Source: an uncultured Anaerobutyricum sp. (GTDB taxonomy: Bacteria; Bacillota; Clostridia; Lachnospirales; Lachnospiraceae). Taken from it: a stretch of DNA of 15,219 bases. The notes below the pieces were generated by a model. It was not told the origin of the DNA. It saw nothing but the letters and a program-made list of their open reading frames with translations, and ran no database searches. Within the stretch, counting starts at the first letter, position 1. The number at the start of each line of letters is the position of its first letter. The stretch covers positions 1 through 15,219 of the forward strand of contig NZ_CAKRCF010000058.1 of the NCBI RefSeq assembly GCF_934307085.1, written 5' to 3'. The position numbers and the translations under genes are program-made. Shown here piece by piece: positions 1 through 6,127 of this stretch.

Positions 1-160
1 CTACCTAAAAGGGAGCATACCATTATAACCATTCTTTTTTCTTTATCATAGTCTTCTTACAATTCAGCATAAAATTTCATTTCAGCGGCTGGCTGTTCTT
101 AATAATAAATAGCAAATTAGTGATTTCTGCTGGAAAGATAAGGGGATTGTCCAGAAGATT
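1..160. other. no supported gene at left edge
   Basis: AT-rich sequence in which I see no convincing gene, RNA or hairpin. On the minus strand a frame reading away from about position 31 towards the window edge contains two methionine codons, but only about ten codons are visible and no good ribosome site precedes it. A minus-strand gene beginning here and running off the window can neither be supported nor excluded. Confidence 0.3.
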
Positions 161-262
161 ATGAGAGTTAACCAGAGAAAAATTCTCCATGAGGTAAGAG
201 TAGGTAAATGTAATTTATATATATTACCTGGATGTGTGCAAGTCCATTTAACGGAGAAATAA
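161..262 (+). CDS. very short hypothetical ORF (33 aa), doubtful
   Basis: ATG-started frame of 33 codons with basic and hydrophobic composition, reading MRVNQRKILHEV at its start. It stays open upstream of the ATG to about position 110 without a better start. No clear ribosome site lies before the ATG. It ends five bases before the next small frame at 268. I do not recognise it. It may be a genuine small protein or a remnant of a larger gene; the cluster of three tiny consecutive frames makes decay at least as likely. Low confidence. Confidence 0.2.
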   Translation: MRVNQRKILHEVRVGKCNLYILPGCVQVHLTEK

Positions 263-267
263 TAGTG

Positions 268-360
268 ATGTTACACCCTTATCAGTTTGCCATTGATGAG
301 GAGAATGCGAAAAGAATTATGGAGATGTATGATTATGACTGGACAGATGACGAAATATAA
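268..360 (+). CDS. very short acidic hypothetical ORF (30 aa)
   Basis: ATG-started frame of 30 codons. It is acidic and aromatic-rich, ending in YDYDWTDDEI before TAA. An ACGGAG sequence lies about 11 bases upstream and could act as a ribosome site. The same frame continues past the stop without another stop for 39 more codons, and the continuation also looks protein-like (RIFNTYARTYYVKP). The TAA at 358-360 may therefore interrupt a formerly longer gene of about 70 codons. The next small ORF (377-508) overlaps this continuation in another frame, and only one of the two readings is likely to be real. Confidence 0.3.
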   Translation: MLHPYQFAIDEENAKRIMEMYDYDWTDDEI

Positions 361-376
361 AGAATCTTTAACACAT

Positions 377-508
377 ATGCCAGAACCTATTATGTTAAGC
401 CAAATTCAAAGAAAAGTGGACTTAAGAGGATTGATGAACTATGCCAAAGAAAAAGGAATAAGAGTAACACAGTTAACTAATGAAGAAAAGAATAGATTTC
501 TACTTTAA
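377..508 (+). CDS. small hypothetical protein (43 aa)
   Basis: Frame of 43 codons if started at the ATG at 377, or 38 codons from the ATG at 392. The frame is open further upstream, but the sequence there matches the 268-360 ORF in another phase and is probably non-coding. The product is charged and looks helical: QRKVDLRGLMNYAKEKG, then TQLTNEEKNRFLL. It resembles in style short helical proteins found near regulators in Clostridia, but I cannot assign a family. No strong ribosome site is visible. It ends about 20 bases before the decayed region that contains the 566-616 relic. Confidence 0.35.
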   Translation: MPEPIMLSQIQRKVDLRGLMNYAKEKGIRVTQLTNEEKNRFLL

Positions 509-565
509 TTTCCTTCTAAATCATCCAATATTAACTAGTAATTTCAGTTTCCGAAACAAACAGCT

Positions 566-616
566 TCAAAAGTATATTTATTCCGCCCGATACCACCATC
601 TTCATGAACTTCATAT
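566..616 (-). pseudogene. relic duplicate of part of the 892-1743 gene
   Basis: These 51 bases match 1088-1138 on the same strand at 49 of 51 positions; the differences are a C/T and an A/G. In 892-1743 this stretch encodes YEVHEDGGIGRNKYTF. Nothing recognisable of the rest of that gene flanks the copy, and on the left the similarity stops at TCAAAAG. It is a short fragment left by a duplication or by decay of a tandem paralogue. The repeat unit at 665-880 begins about 50 bases to its right. Confidence 0.75.
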
Positions 617-664
617 GCCCTTTCTTTTTACTACTCGTTAAAGATAGAATATAATCTTCTGATG

Positions 665-880
665 AGATATCTTCCGAGCAAGCAGTAGACTTTTGACCTA
701 TCCTCTTCATCTCCCCAAAGACTATTGAATTCATTCCTTCTGAAGCCAAAACACAGAAATAAGAAATAATACCATATCCTAGATGCGGCTTCGGAGCGTG
801 TTTAAGATGCGAATAAGCATTTTAAACGCAGCGACTACAGAGCAGATGGGATATGGTATTATTTCTTTTTTCGTCTGTTT
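665..880 (-). repeat. nested-palindrome repeat, copy A (likely terminator)
   Basis: First of three copies of a unit of about 220 bp, drawn in the sense of the minus-strand gene that ends at 892. It has an outer perfect stem of 19 bp (761-779 with 849-867), extended imperfectly to 748 and 880. Inside is a hairpin of 11 bp (800-810 with 817-827, one G-T wobble on the + strand) with a 6-base loop. Conserved single-stranded segments flank it: GCGGCTTCGGAGCG on the left and CAGCGACTACAGAGC on the right. Read in the gene's direction, the distal arm ends in a T-rich tract. A conserved tail of about 85 bp (665-747) follows. Sequence and structure are directly visible; the terminator role is inferred from position. 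Confidence 0.85.
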
Positions 881-891
881 AGCTTAACAAA

Positions 892-1743
892 TTAAACCAG
901 AATCCTAAATCTTCCATCTACTGTTTCAGATCTTTCCGGTGGTTCTGGTACGCAGTATTCTCCAGTAAACCAACCATCTTTTGCGTAGTTCCATTCTTTT
1001 ATTCTTGTATAAGTTGTGTCAATACTGATTACGTCTTCATCATCATTCCAGACAGAGCCGACATATAAGACATACATATTTTGTCCATCAAAAGTATATT
1101 TATTCCGTCCGATACCACCATCTTCGTGAACTTCATATACTACAATACTGTCCTTTTCTCCTTTTTGTGCTTTCTTTAAAAATGCATCAAATTTATCTGC
1201 ATTACACATATGTTCTTCTCTTCCACTGAAAAATGCCGGGACAGAACAGCTTTCTATCTTATCCAATATCTTCTGGACGGTCTCATTCGGTAATACTACG
1301 TTGCTAGTATCACCTTTTTCACTTTTATCATAAATAGGCCAAACCGCCTGCATCATCTCATGTAATTCTTCTTTTGCCGTTTTATTTTCCTGCTCGTCTA
1401 CTGGAAGATCATAACCTTTTTCATAAACGGTCTTTTTCTCAGTTGAATTGTTCTTATCAGAAAATACATCCATCTCATAACCGTATCCTGTGTTCAATTC
1501 ACTGTCTGAATCATTCTTGGATTCCCTCTTCCCATCTTCTCCTTCCATGTTGTCTGAATCCGAATCCGAATTGCTCTCATTATTATCCTTATTCCCATTC
1601 TTAATCTTTTCTATCATTCCTAGCGGTCTGCTGCCACTTTTCATTCCAAGTTCCGCTGCCACAGCTAAAATTGCTATTAATAAAAGAACTGCTATTATAA
1701 CTACAACACTTTTCTTTTGTATCCAACTATTCCTTTTCCTCAT
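892..1743 (-). CDS. membrane-anchored hypothetical protein (283 aa)
   Basis: Function unknown. The N-terminus (about residues 10-32) is one hydrophobic segment after a basic start (MRKRNSWIQKK), so the protein is probably a single-pass membrane-anchored or secreted protein. No lipobox cysteine is present. Residues about 45-110 are a low-complexity acidic, Ser/Asn/Glu/Asp-rich linker. The C-terminal half (about 125-283) looks like a globular domain rich in Tyr, Trp and Asp, with EVHEDGGIGRNKYTFDGQ in the middle. It may belong to one of the DUF families of Lachnospiraceae surface proteins (perhaps the DUF6070 type), but I am not sure. An AGGAAGGA site lies about 13 bases before the ATG. It appears monocistronic, with its own promoter, and ends 11 bases before repeat copy A. 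A relic of its C-terminal domain lies at 566-616. Confidence 0.8.
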   Translation of the reverse strand: MRKRNSWIQKKSVVVIIAVLLLIAILAVAAELGMKSGSRPLGMIEKIKNGNKDNNESNSDSDSDNMEGEDGKRESKNDSDSELNTGYGYEMDVFSDKNNSTEKKTVYEKGYDLPVDEQENKTAKEELHEMMQAVWPIYDKSEKGDTSNVVLPNETVQKILDKIESCSVPAFFSGREEHMCNADKFDAFLKKAQKGEKDSIVVYEVHEDGGIGRNKYTFDGQNMYVLYVGSVWNDDEDVISIDTTYTRIKEWNYAKDGWFTGEYCVPEPPERSETVDGRFRILV

Positions 1744-1784
1744 ACAATCTTCTTATCCTTCCTGCGATTTTTCCCATAAGTATA

Positions 1785-1814
1785 ATTTTATCATTTCTAT
1801 AGGATGAGAAGCAA
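1785..1814 (-). promoter_or_regulatory. predicted promoter of the 892-1743 gene
   Basis: On the minus strand, -35 TTGCTT (1809-1814) and -10 TAAAAT (1785-1790) are separated by 18 bases. The -10 is preceded by TGA, an extended -10 (TGn) arrangement. It lies about 40 bases before the start codon. A TATACT at about 1779-1784 is an alternative -10 with a poorer -35. Confidence 0.5.
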
Positions 1815-1867
1815 ATTTCAGATTTCAAGAAAATTACCAGATAGGTACTATTTGGTTCATTAGGGGA

Positions 1868-2149
1868 AACAGACGAAAATAAAAAGAATAGACTATAGCA
1901 AATGTAAAGATATCATTTTTCTCTTCTGGATGGTATACCTTTCGAGCAAGCAGTAGACTTCTAACCCCCTCTCCTTATCCCTTACAAAAACCATTGCATT
2001 CATTCCTTCTGGAGCCAAAATACAGAAAAAAGAAACAATGTCATATCCCAGATGCGGCTTCGGAGCGTGTTTAAGATGCGGATGAGCATCTTAAACACAG
2101 CGACTACAGAGCAGATGGGATATGACATTGTTTCTTTTTTCGTCTGTTT
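1868..2149 (-). repeat. nested-palindrome repeat, copy B (likely terminator of the ATPase gene)
   Basis: Second copy of the 220-bp family; the conserved unit spans about 1931-2149. The outer stem is a perfect 26 bp (2025-2050 with 2116-2141). The inner hairpin is a perfect 13 bp (2067-2079 with 2086-2098) with loop GGATGA. The core is nearly identical to copies A and C, but the outer stem differs from both by paired changes. The gene-proximal end lies two bases from the ATPase stop codon. Uniquely, the motif AAACAGACGAAAA recurs at 1868-1880 as the exact inverse of the gene-proximal end (2137-2149), so this copy is bounded by 13-bp terminal inverted repeats. The segment 1881-1930 is AT-rich and not shared with the other copies. 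Confidence 0.85.
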
Positions 2150-2152
2150 TCT

Positions 2153-3325
2153 CTAAATGAATTCCAGATTTTCTCCACTTTCTTTATTGAACACATGGAC
2201 TGCGTTTCCGCCAAATGCAAAGGAGATTTCGCTTCCGATCGATAAATCTTCTCCACCTGTTAAATCCATCGTCTGTACAATGATAATTGTATCTCTTCCA
2301 CAGGCATTGACATGTAAATGAATTGCACTTCCCATCATCTCGGATACGTCCACTTTGCCTGTGATGGCATCTTTACCAGCCTCTGCTAAAGTGATGTGTT
2401 CTGGGCGGATTCCAAGGGTGATTTCCTGTGATTTTACGTTATTTTTAGCGAGTGCTGCCTGTTTTTCTTCGGAAAGTATAATGGAAACACCACCTAATTC
2501 TACACTGTATTTTCCAGACTGTTCTACGAGTTTCGCATCAAACATATTCATCTGCGGCATACCGATAAAGCCTGCTACAAAGATGTTCGCCGGATGGTCA
2601 AATACTTCCTGTGGAGTTCCGACCTGCTGCACGATTCCATCCTTCATGATAACGATACGATCACCAAGTGTCATGGCTTCTGTCTGGTCATGTGTTACAT
2701 AGATAAATGTTGTATCAATTCTCTGACGGAGCTTGATAAGCTCTGCTCTCATCTGGTTACGAAGCTTAGCATCTAAGTTTGATAAAGGTTCATCCATTAA
2801 AAGAACTTTCGGTTCTCTTACAATCGCACGACCAATGGCAACTCTCTGGCGCTGTCCACCGGATAAAGCCTTTGGCTTACGGTCAAGATACTGTGTAATA
2901 TCAAGAATTTCTGCTACTTCGTCCACTCTCTTATTCATCTCATCTTTTGGCATCTTGCGAAGTTTTAATGGGAATTCCATGTTCTCGCGAACTGTCATAT
3001 GTGGATACAGCGCATAACTCTGGAATACCATAGCGATATCACGACCCTTAGGAGCTATATCATTCATTTTCTTTCCATCAATGAGGAGCTCTCCGCCACT
3101 GATTTCTTCGAGACCGGCTACCATACGAAGTGTTGTGGACTTACCACATCCGGATGGACCTACTAATACGATGAATTCGCGGTCCTTGATGTCAAGATTA
3201 AAGTCCTGAACTGCTAATACGCCTTCGTCTGTAACCATAAGATTGCTCTTCTTCTGGCCCTTTTTGCTCTTCTTCTCTGTGTTTGGGTAAACTTTTTTAA
3301 TGTGTTTTAATGTTACCTCTGCCAT
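2153..3325 (-). CDS. msmK: sugar ABC importer ATPase, MsmK/UgpC/MalK type (390 aa)
   Basis: ATP-hydrolysing subunit of carbohydrate importers, acting at the cytoplasmic face of the membrane. All ABC motifs are intact: Walker A GPSGCGKST (56-64), Q-loop Gln102, signature LSGGQ (154-158), Walker B VLLMDEP (174-180) and H-loop His212. A C-terminal OB-fold/TOBE-type regulatory domain follows from about residue 245. A lysine-rich insertion at residues 16-30, before the Walker A strand, is an addition to the usual MalK layout. The start MAEVTLKHIKKVYPN fits the family, although the ribosome site is poor; the GGAGG upstream is about 20 bases away, within a hairpin. ATPases of this family commonly serve several importers. 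It has its own promoter and is divergent from the malE-like gene, which fits a shared role beyond the adjacent permease. Confidence 0.95.
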   Translation of the reverse strand: MAEVTLKHIKKVYPNTEKKSKKGQKKSNLMVTDEGVLAVQDFNLDIKDREFIVLVGPSGCGKSTTLRMVAGLEEISGGELLIDGKKMNDIAPKGRDIAMVFQSYALYPHMTVRENMEFPLKLRKMPKDEMNKRVDEVAEILDITQYLDRKPKALSGGQRQRVAIGRAIVREPKVLLMDEPLSNLDAKLRNQMRAELIKLRQRIDTTFIYVTHDQTEAMTLGDRIVIMKDGIVQQVGTPQEVFDHPANIFVAGFIGMPQMNMFDAKLVEQSGKYSVELGGVSIILSEEKQAALAKNNVKSQEITLGIRPEHITLAEAGKDAITGKVDVSEMMGSAIHLHVNACGRDTIIIVQTMDLTGGEDLSIGSEISFAFGGNAVHVFNKESGENLEFI

Positions 3326-3339
3326 ATTCTTAGACTTTA

Positions 3340-3365
3340 GTGATACTGCCTCCGCACGATATCAC
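3340..3365 (-). promoter_or_regulatory. hairpin enclosing GGAG just before the ATPase start
   Basis: In transcript sense GTGATA pairs with TATCAC, and an inner TGC pairs with GCA around a GGAG loop. The hairpin ends about 14 bases before the ATG. The only Shine-Dalgarno-like sequence near this gene sits in its loop, so the hairpin may present or hide it. Pairing is seen directly; a regulatory role is inference. Confidence 0.45.
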
Positions 3366-3510
3366 CTCGCAGCCGGCGATTACTTCCGCGCCACATTACG
3401 ACAGGTCTCCACACTGCCGCACCGCAAGTCTGACGGTTATCCTCCTTTTCTTTGCCCTGACCGTTCAGAAAGTGGAGTGAGACGGTTCAGGGGGGAATAA
3501 AAATTTTAAT

Positions 3511-3529
3511 TTACAGGATTTCCCTGTAA
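3511..3529. promoter_or_regulatory. palindrome at the predicted ATPase transcription start
   Basis: Perfect 7-bp inverted repeat TTACAGG / CCTGTAA around a 5-base centre. It lies a few bases downstream of the predicted minus-strand -10 (3540-3545), so it could be an operator blocking the ATPase promoter or a 5' stabilising hairpin. Its sequence is unlike the ACGGTT-type sites elsewhere in the window. Confidence 0.4.
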
Positions 3530-3539
3530 TTTAAGGCTG

Positions 3540-3568
3540 AGTATACACTACTTTTTTTAGTTTGTCCA
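3540..3568 (-). promoter_or_regulatory. msmK: predicted promoter of the ATPase gene
   Basis: Minus-strand -35 TGGACA (3563-3568) and -10 TATACT (3540-3545) with exactly 17 bases between them. This is close to the sigma-A consensus and is the best promoter in this intergenic region on that strand. It is independent of the divergent malE-like promoter. Confidence 0.65.
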
Positions 3569-3681
3569 TACCCTTTTAAAAAAAATTTTATTTCGCAGTC
3601 AAGGTCTTTGTTCAATGTGCATAATTTTAATCATGTTTTTCAATCACATTTAACAAAATTTTTGTATTTGACAAAAAATGC

Positions 3682-3711
3682 TTGTAATTTTGCTCATATG
3701 CGTTATATAAT
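3682..3711 (+). promoter_or_regulatory. predicted promoter of the maltodextrin operon
   Basis: -10 TATAAT (3706-3711) with a weak -35 TTGTAA (3682-3687) 18 bases upstream. A perfect TTGACA at 3668-3673 is 32 bases away, too far to pair with this -10. A weak -35 with a strong -10 fits an activated or tightly repressed promoter. Transcription would begin near 3718, giving a leader of about 100 nt. Confidence 0.5.
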
Positions 3712-3739
3712 ATGCTTATCAGTTGACTGGAAACATTTC

Positions 3740-3753
3740 CGAAAACGGTTCCA
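3740..3753. promoter_or_regulatory. LacI/CcpA-type operator candidate before malE
   Basis: CGAAAACGGTTCCA matches 12 of 14 positions of the catabolite-responsive (cre) consensus TGWAANCGNTNWCA, a consensus also close to many LacI-family operators. It lies about 25-35 bases downstream of the predicted start of transcription, where a bound repressor would block elongation. It is embedded in a longer imperfect palindrome from GGAAAC (3729) to GGTTCC (3752). The regulator at 6996-8006, or CcpA, could bind it; the sequence cannot distinguish them. Confidence 0.45.
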
Positions 3754-3820
3754 GAAGCATAGTTACATATTCACAAAGCACAAAACACGCAAGGGCATTA
3801 AAGAAGGAGGATTCATTATT

Positions 3821-5140
3821 ATGAGAAAAATGAAACGATTACTTGCAGCAGGTTTAGCAACAATCATGGCTTGTTCCATGCTCACCGGATGCGGCGGCGG
3901 AAGTTCTGATAAGAAAGCATCTTCTGATAAGGACTCATCCAAAGGTTCTGTTTACTATCTTAACTTCAAACCAGAAGCAGATGAACAGTGGCAGGAACTC
4001 GCAAAAGAATACACAGATGAAACTGGTGTTCCGGTTACAGTAGTAACAGCAGCAGCAAATCAGTACGAAACTACTTTAAAGAGTGAGATGGGTAAATCCG
4101 AAGCTCCTACTCTTTTCCAGGTTAACGGTCCTGTAGGCCTTGCTTCATGGAAAGACTACTGCTACGATTTAACAGGTTCTGATATTTTAAATGAACTTAC
4201 AAGTGATAAGTTTGAATTAAAGAACGGCGATGAAATCGCAGGTGTTGGTTACTGTACAGAAACTTACGGTTTAATCTATAACAAAGCACTTCTTAAAAAA
4301 GCTGGTTACACACAGGATGATATCAAATCTTTCGCAGATTTAAAGAAAGTTGCTGAAGATATCACAAAGAGAAAAGATGAATTAGGATTCTCCGCATTTA
4401 CTTCCGCTGGTATGGACGGTTCTTCTGACTGGAGATTTAAAACACATCTTGCAAACCTTCCTATTTATTATGAATACCAGAAAGATGGAATCACAGATAC
4501 AAAAGAAATCAAAGGTACTTATCTTGATAACTACCGTAATATCTGGGATTTATACATCAACAATGGAACATGTGATGCAAAACAGTTAAGTAAGAAAACT
4601 GGTGATGACGCTGTAGCTGAATTCACAACAGAGCAGGCTGTATTCTATCAGAATGGTACATGGGCATATGGTGATATCGCTGATGTTGGAGATGATAATC
4701 TTGGAATGCTTCCTATTTATATTGGTGCTCCTGGCGAAGAGAAACAGGGACTTTGTACTGGTACAGAGAATTATTGGTGTGTAAATAAAAATGCAAGCAA
4801 AGAAGATATTCAGGCAACACTTGATTTCATGAACTGGTGCGTAACTTCTGAAGAAGGTACAAAGATGATGTGCAGCGCAGATGGAATGGGATTCGTTATT
4901 CCTTTCAAAAACAACTTAGAATCTGAAAACCCACTGGTTAACATCGCAAACGACTACATGGAAAAAGGTTATACTCCTGTAGACTGGACATTCTCTACAA
5001 TGCCATCTGAACAGTGGAAGAACGACTTAGGTTCTGCACTTACTACTTATGCAGCAGACCAGACAGACGCAAACTGGAAGTTAGTACAGACTGCATTTGT
5101 TGACGGATGGGCTAAAGAAGCCGCTGCCGCTACAAAATAA
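3821..5140 (+). CDS. malE: sugar-binding lipoprotein of ABC importer, MalE-like (439 aa)
   Basis: Extracellular substrate-binding lipoprotein (family 1 extracellular solute-binding) that delivers an oligosaccharide to the permease pair encoded next. The start is the ATG at 3821, which follows AAGGAGG at 10 bases; the frame is open further upstream, but that part is untranslated leader. The signal peptide runs from residue 1 to a lipobox LTGC with the lipidated Cys24. A Gly/Ser/Lys/Asp-rich linker comes next, then the mature domain with the features of this fold, including QVNGPVGLASW and a C-terminal Trp-rich region (WTFSTMPSEQW). The length is normal for the family. Maltodextrin as substrate is inferred from malQ in the same operon. 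It is the first gene and is separated from malF by an attenuator-like hairpin, which would leave more binding protein than permease. Confidence 0.9.
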   Translation: MRKMKRLLAAGLATIMACSMLTGCGGGSSDKKASSDKDSSKGSVYYLNFKPEADEQWQELAKEYTDETGVPVTVVTAAANQYETTLKSEMGKSEAPTLFQVNGPVGLASWKDYCYDLTGSDILNELTSDKFELKNGDEIAGVGYCTETYGLIYNKALLKKAGYTQDDIKSFADLKKVAEDITKRKDELGFSAFTSAGMDGSSDWRFKTHLANLPIYYEYQKDGITDTKEIKGTYLDNYRNIWDLYINNGTCDAKQLSKKTGDDAVAEFTTEQAVFYQNGTWAYGDIADVGDDNLGMLPIYIGAPGEEKQGLCTGTENYWCVNKNASKEDIQATLDFMNWCVTSEEGTKMMCSADGMGFVIPFKNNLESENPLVNIANDYMEKGYTPVDWTFSTMPSEQWKNDLGSALTTYAADQTDANWKLVQTAFVDGWAKEAAAATK

Positions 5141-5180
5141 CTTTTTATAACAAATTTAAACTCTCCTCTATTTAAAACAG

Positions 5181-5194
5181 TAAAACCGTTTAAA
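5181..5194. promoter_or_regulatory. cre-like palindrome between malE and malF
   Basis: TAAAACCGTTTAAA matches 12 of 14 cre-consensus positions and is nearly self-complementary. Its core (ACGGTT on the minus strand) is shared with the sites at 3740 and 11917. In this position it could act as a roadblock inside the operon. The flanking sequence is very AT-rich, so chance occurrence is possible. Confidence 0.3.
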
Positions 5195-5230
5195 TACAAA
5201 TCGAAACAAAAACTTATAAACATATCTCAG

Positions 5231-5266
5231 ATGCAGGGTGGACATACCGTCCTCCCTGTATTTTTT
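5231..5266 (+). terminator. attenuator-like hairpin between malE and malF
   Basis: A 13-bp stem (5231-5243 with 5249-5261) with one T-T mismatch and one G-T pair encloses loop ATACC and is followed at once by six T residues. The malF ribosome site TAAGGAGG begins on the last T. This is the form of an intrinsic terminator. Since the operon must continue, it probably gives partial termination, or protects the malE mRNA from 3' decay, so that binding protein exceeds permease. Confidence 0.7.
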
Positions 5267-5284
5267 AAGGAGGCTATTGCTATT

Positions 5285-6127
5285 ATGGAAAAGTCCATTA
5301 AAAAATACTGGCCGATTTTTGTACTTCCTACATTCGCAGCATTTATCATCGGCTTCATCGTTCCTTTCATCGAAGGTATTTACTTATCATTTTGCAAATT
5401 TACTACAATCAGAGATGCCTCTTTCGTGGGCTTATCTAATTATGTAGAAGCATTTAAAGACAATACATTTACTCATGCATTCGGCTTTACAGCAGTTTTT
5501 GCTGTCGTAACTTTAGTTTTAATCAACGTTCTTGCCTTTGCTATTGCACTTGCATTGACACAGAAAATCAAAGGCACAAACATTTTCCGTACTATATTCT
5601 TTATGCCTAACTTAATCGGTGGTATCGTACTCGGTTATATCTGGCAGTTAATCTTTGATGGTATTTTTGAAAAATTTGACCTGGCACTGAAATTAAGTGC
5701 AAAGCTTGGTTTCTGGGGTCTTGTCATTTTAATATGCTGGCAGCAGATTGGTTACATGATGATTGTTTACATTGCCGGACTTCAGGCAATCCCTGGCTCC
5801 TTAAATGAGGCTGCCATGATTGACGGAGCAAATAAATGGCAGCGTCTCATCCATGTTACGATTCCAAACATGATGCCTTCTATTACAATCTGTACATTTT
5901 TAACAATTACAAACTCATTTAAACTCTTTGACCAGAACCTGTCCCTGACAGGCGGTGAACCGATGCATCAGACAGAAATGATGGCACTGAATATTTACGA
6001 TACCTTCTACGGTCGTGTCGGATATGAAGGTGTCGGTCAGGCAAAAGCGGTTATCTTCTTTATCATCGTTGTCGCTATCGGTATGATTCAGCTTTATGCT
6101 ACTAAGAGCAAGGAGGTACAGCAATAA
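5285..6127 (+). CDS. malF: sugar ABC importer permease, MalF-like (280 aa)
   Basis: First membrane subunit of the importer. The start is the ATG at 5285, placed 11 bases after TAAGGAGG; an earlier in-frame ATG lies inside the attenuator hairpin and is unlikely to be used. Six membrane segments can be traced, the first at about residues 10-35. The cytoplasmic EAA loop (EAAMIDGANKWQ, about 175-186, continuing to TIPNMMP) docks on the ATPase. At 280 residues it is of the short class without the large periplasmic loop of Escherichia coli MalF, as usual in Gram-positives. It overlaps the next gene by one base (TAATG), indicating translational coupling. Confidence 0.93.
   Translation: MEKSIKKYWPIFVLPTFAAFIIGFIVPFIEGIYLSFCKFTTIRDASFVGLSNYVEAFKDNTFTHAFGFTAVFAVVTLVLINVLAFAIALALTQKIKGTNIFRTIFFMPNLIGGIVLGYIWQLIFDGIFEKFDLALKLSAKLGFWGLVILICWQQIGYMMIVYIAGLQAIPGSLNEAAMIDGANKWQRLIHVTIPNMMPSITICTFLTITNSFKLFDQNLSLTGGEPMHQTEMMALNIYDTFYGRVGYEGVGQAKAVIFFIIVVAIGMIQLYATKSKEVQQ

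Larger units (their letters stand above)
3326..3533 (-). promoter_or_regulatory. long GC-rich structured leader of the ATPase gene
   Basis: About 200 nt lie between the predicted start of transcription and the ATPase start codon. Positions 3335-3500 are visibly richer in G and C than the rest of the window. In transcript sense it contains, in order: an AT-rich hairpin at 3511-3529; an imperfect stem pairing CCCTGAACCGT with ACGGTCAGGG; a strong AAAAGGAGG (3441-3449) not followed by a good start codon; and a hairpin at 3340-3365 (GTGATA with TATCAC, inner TGC with GCA) whose loop holds GGAG. This could be a cis-regulatory leader or a leader peptide region (TTG-started frame of 15 codons). I do not recognise a known riboswitch. 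Confidence 0.5.

Noticed and set aside
531..749. A 72-codon minus-strand open frame beginning with TTG
   Set aside because: It runs through the tail of repeat copy A and then crosses the 566-616 relic in the wrong frame; it has no ribosome site and its TTG is fixed by the repeat sequence.
3668..3673. Perfect TTGACA as a -35 box for the maltodextrin operon
   Set aside because: It is 32 bases from the only good -10 (3706-3711), and no acceptable -10 lies 16-18 bases after it.
3608..3820. Upstream extension of the malE-like frame by 71 codons
   Set aside because: It would cover the predicted promoter and operator and precede the signal peptide; the ATG at 3821 has a strong ribosome site and gives a proper lipoprotein signal.
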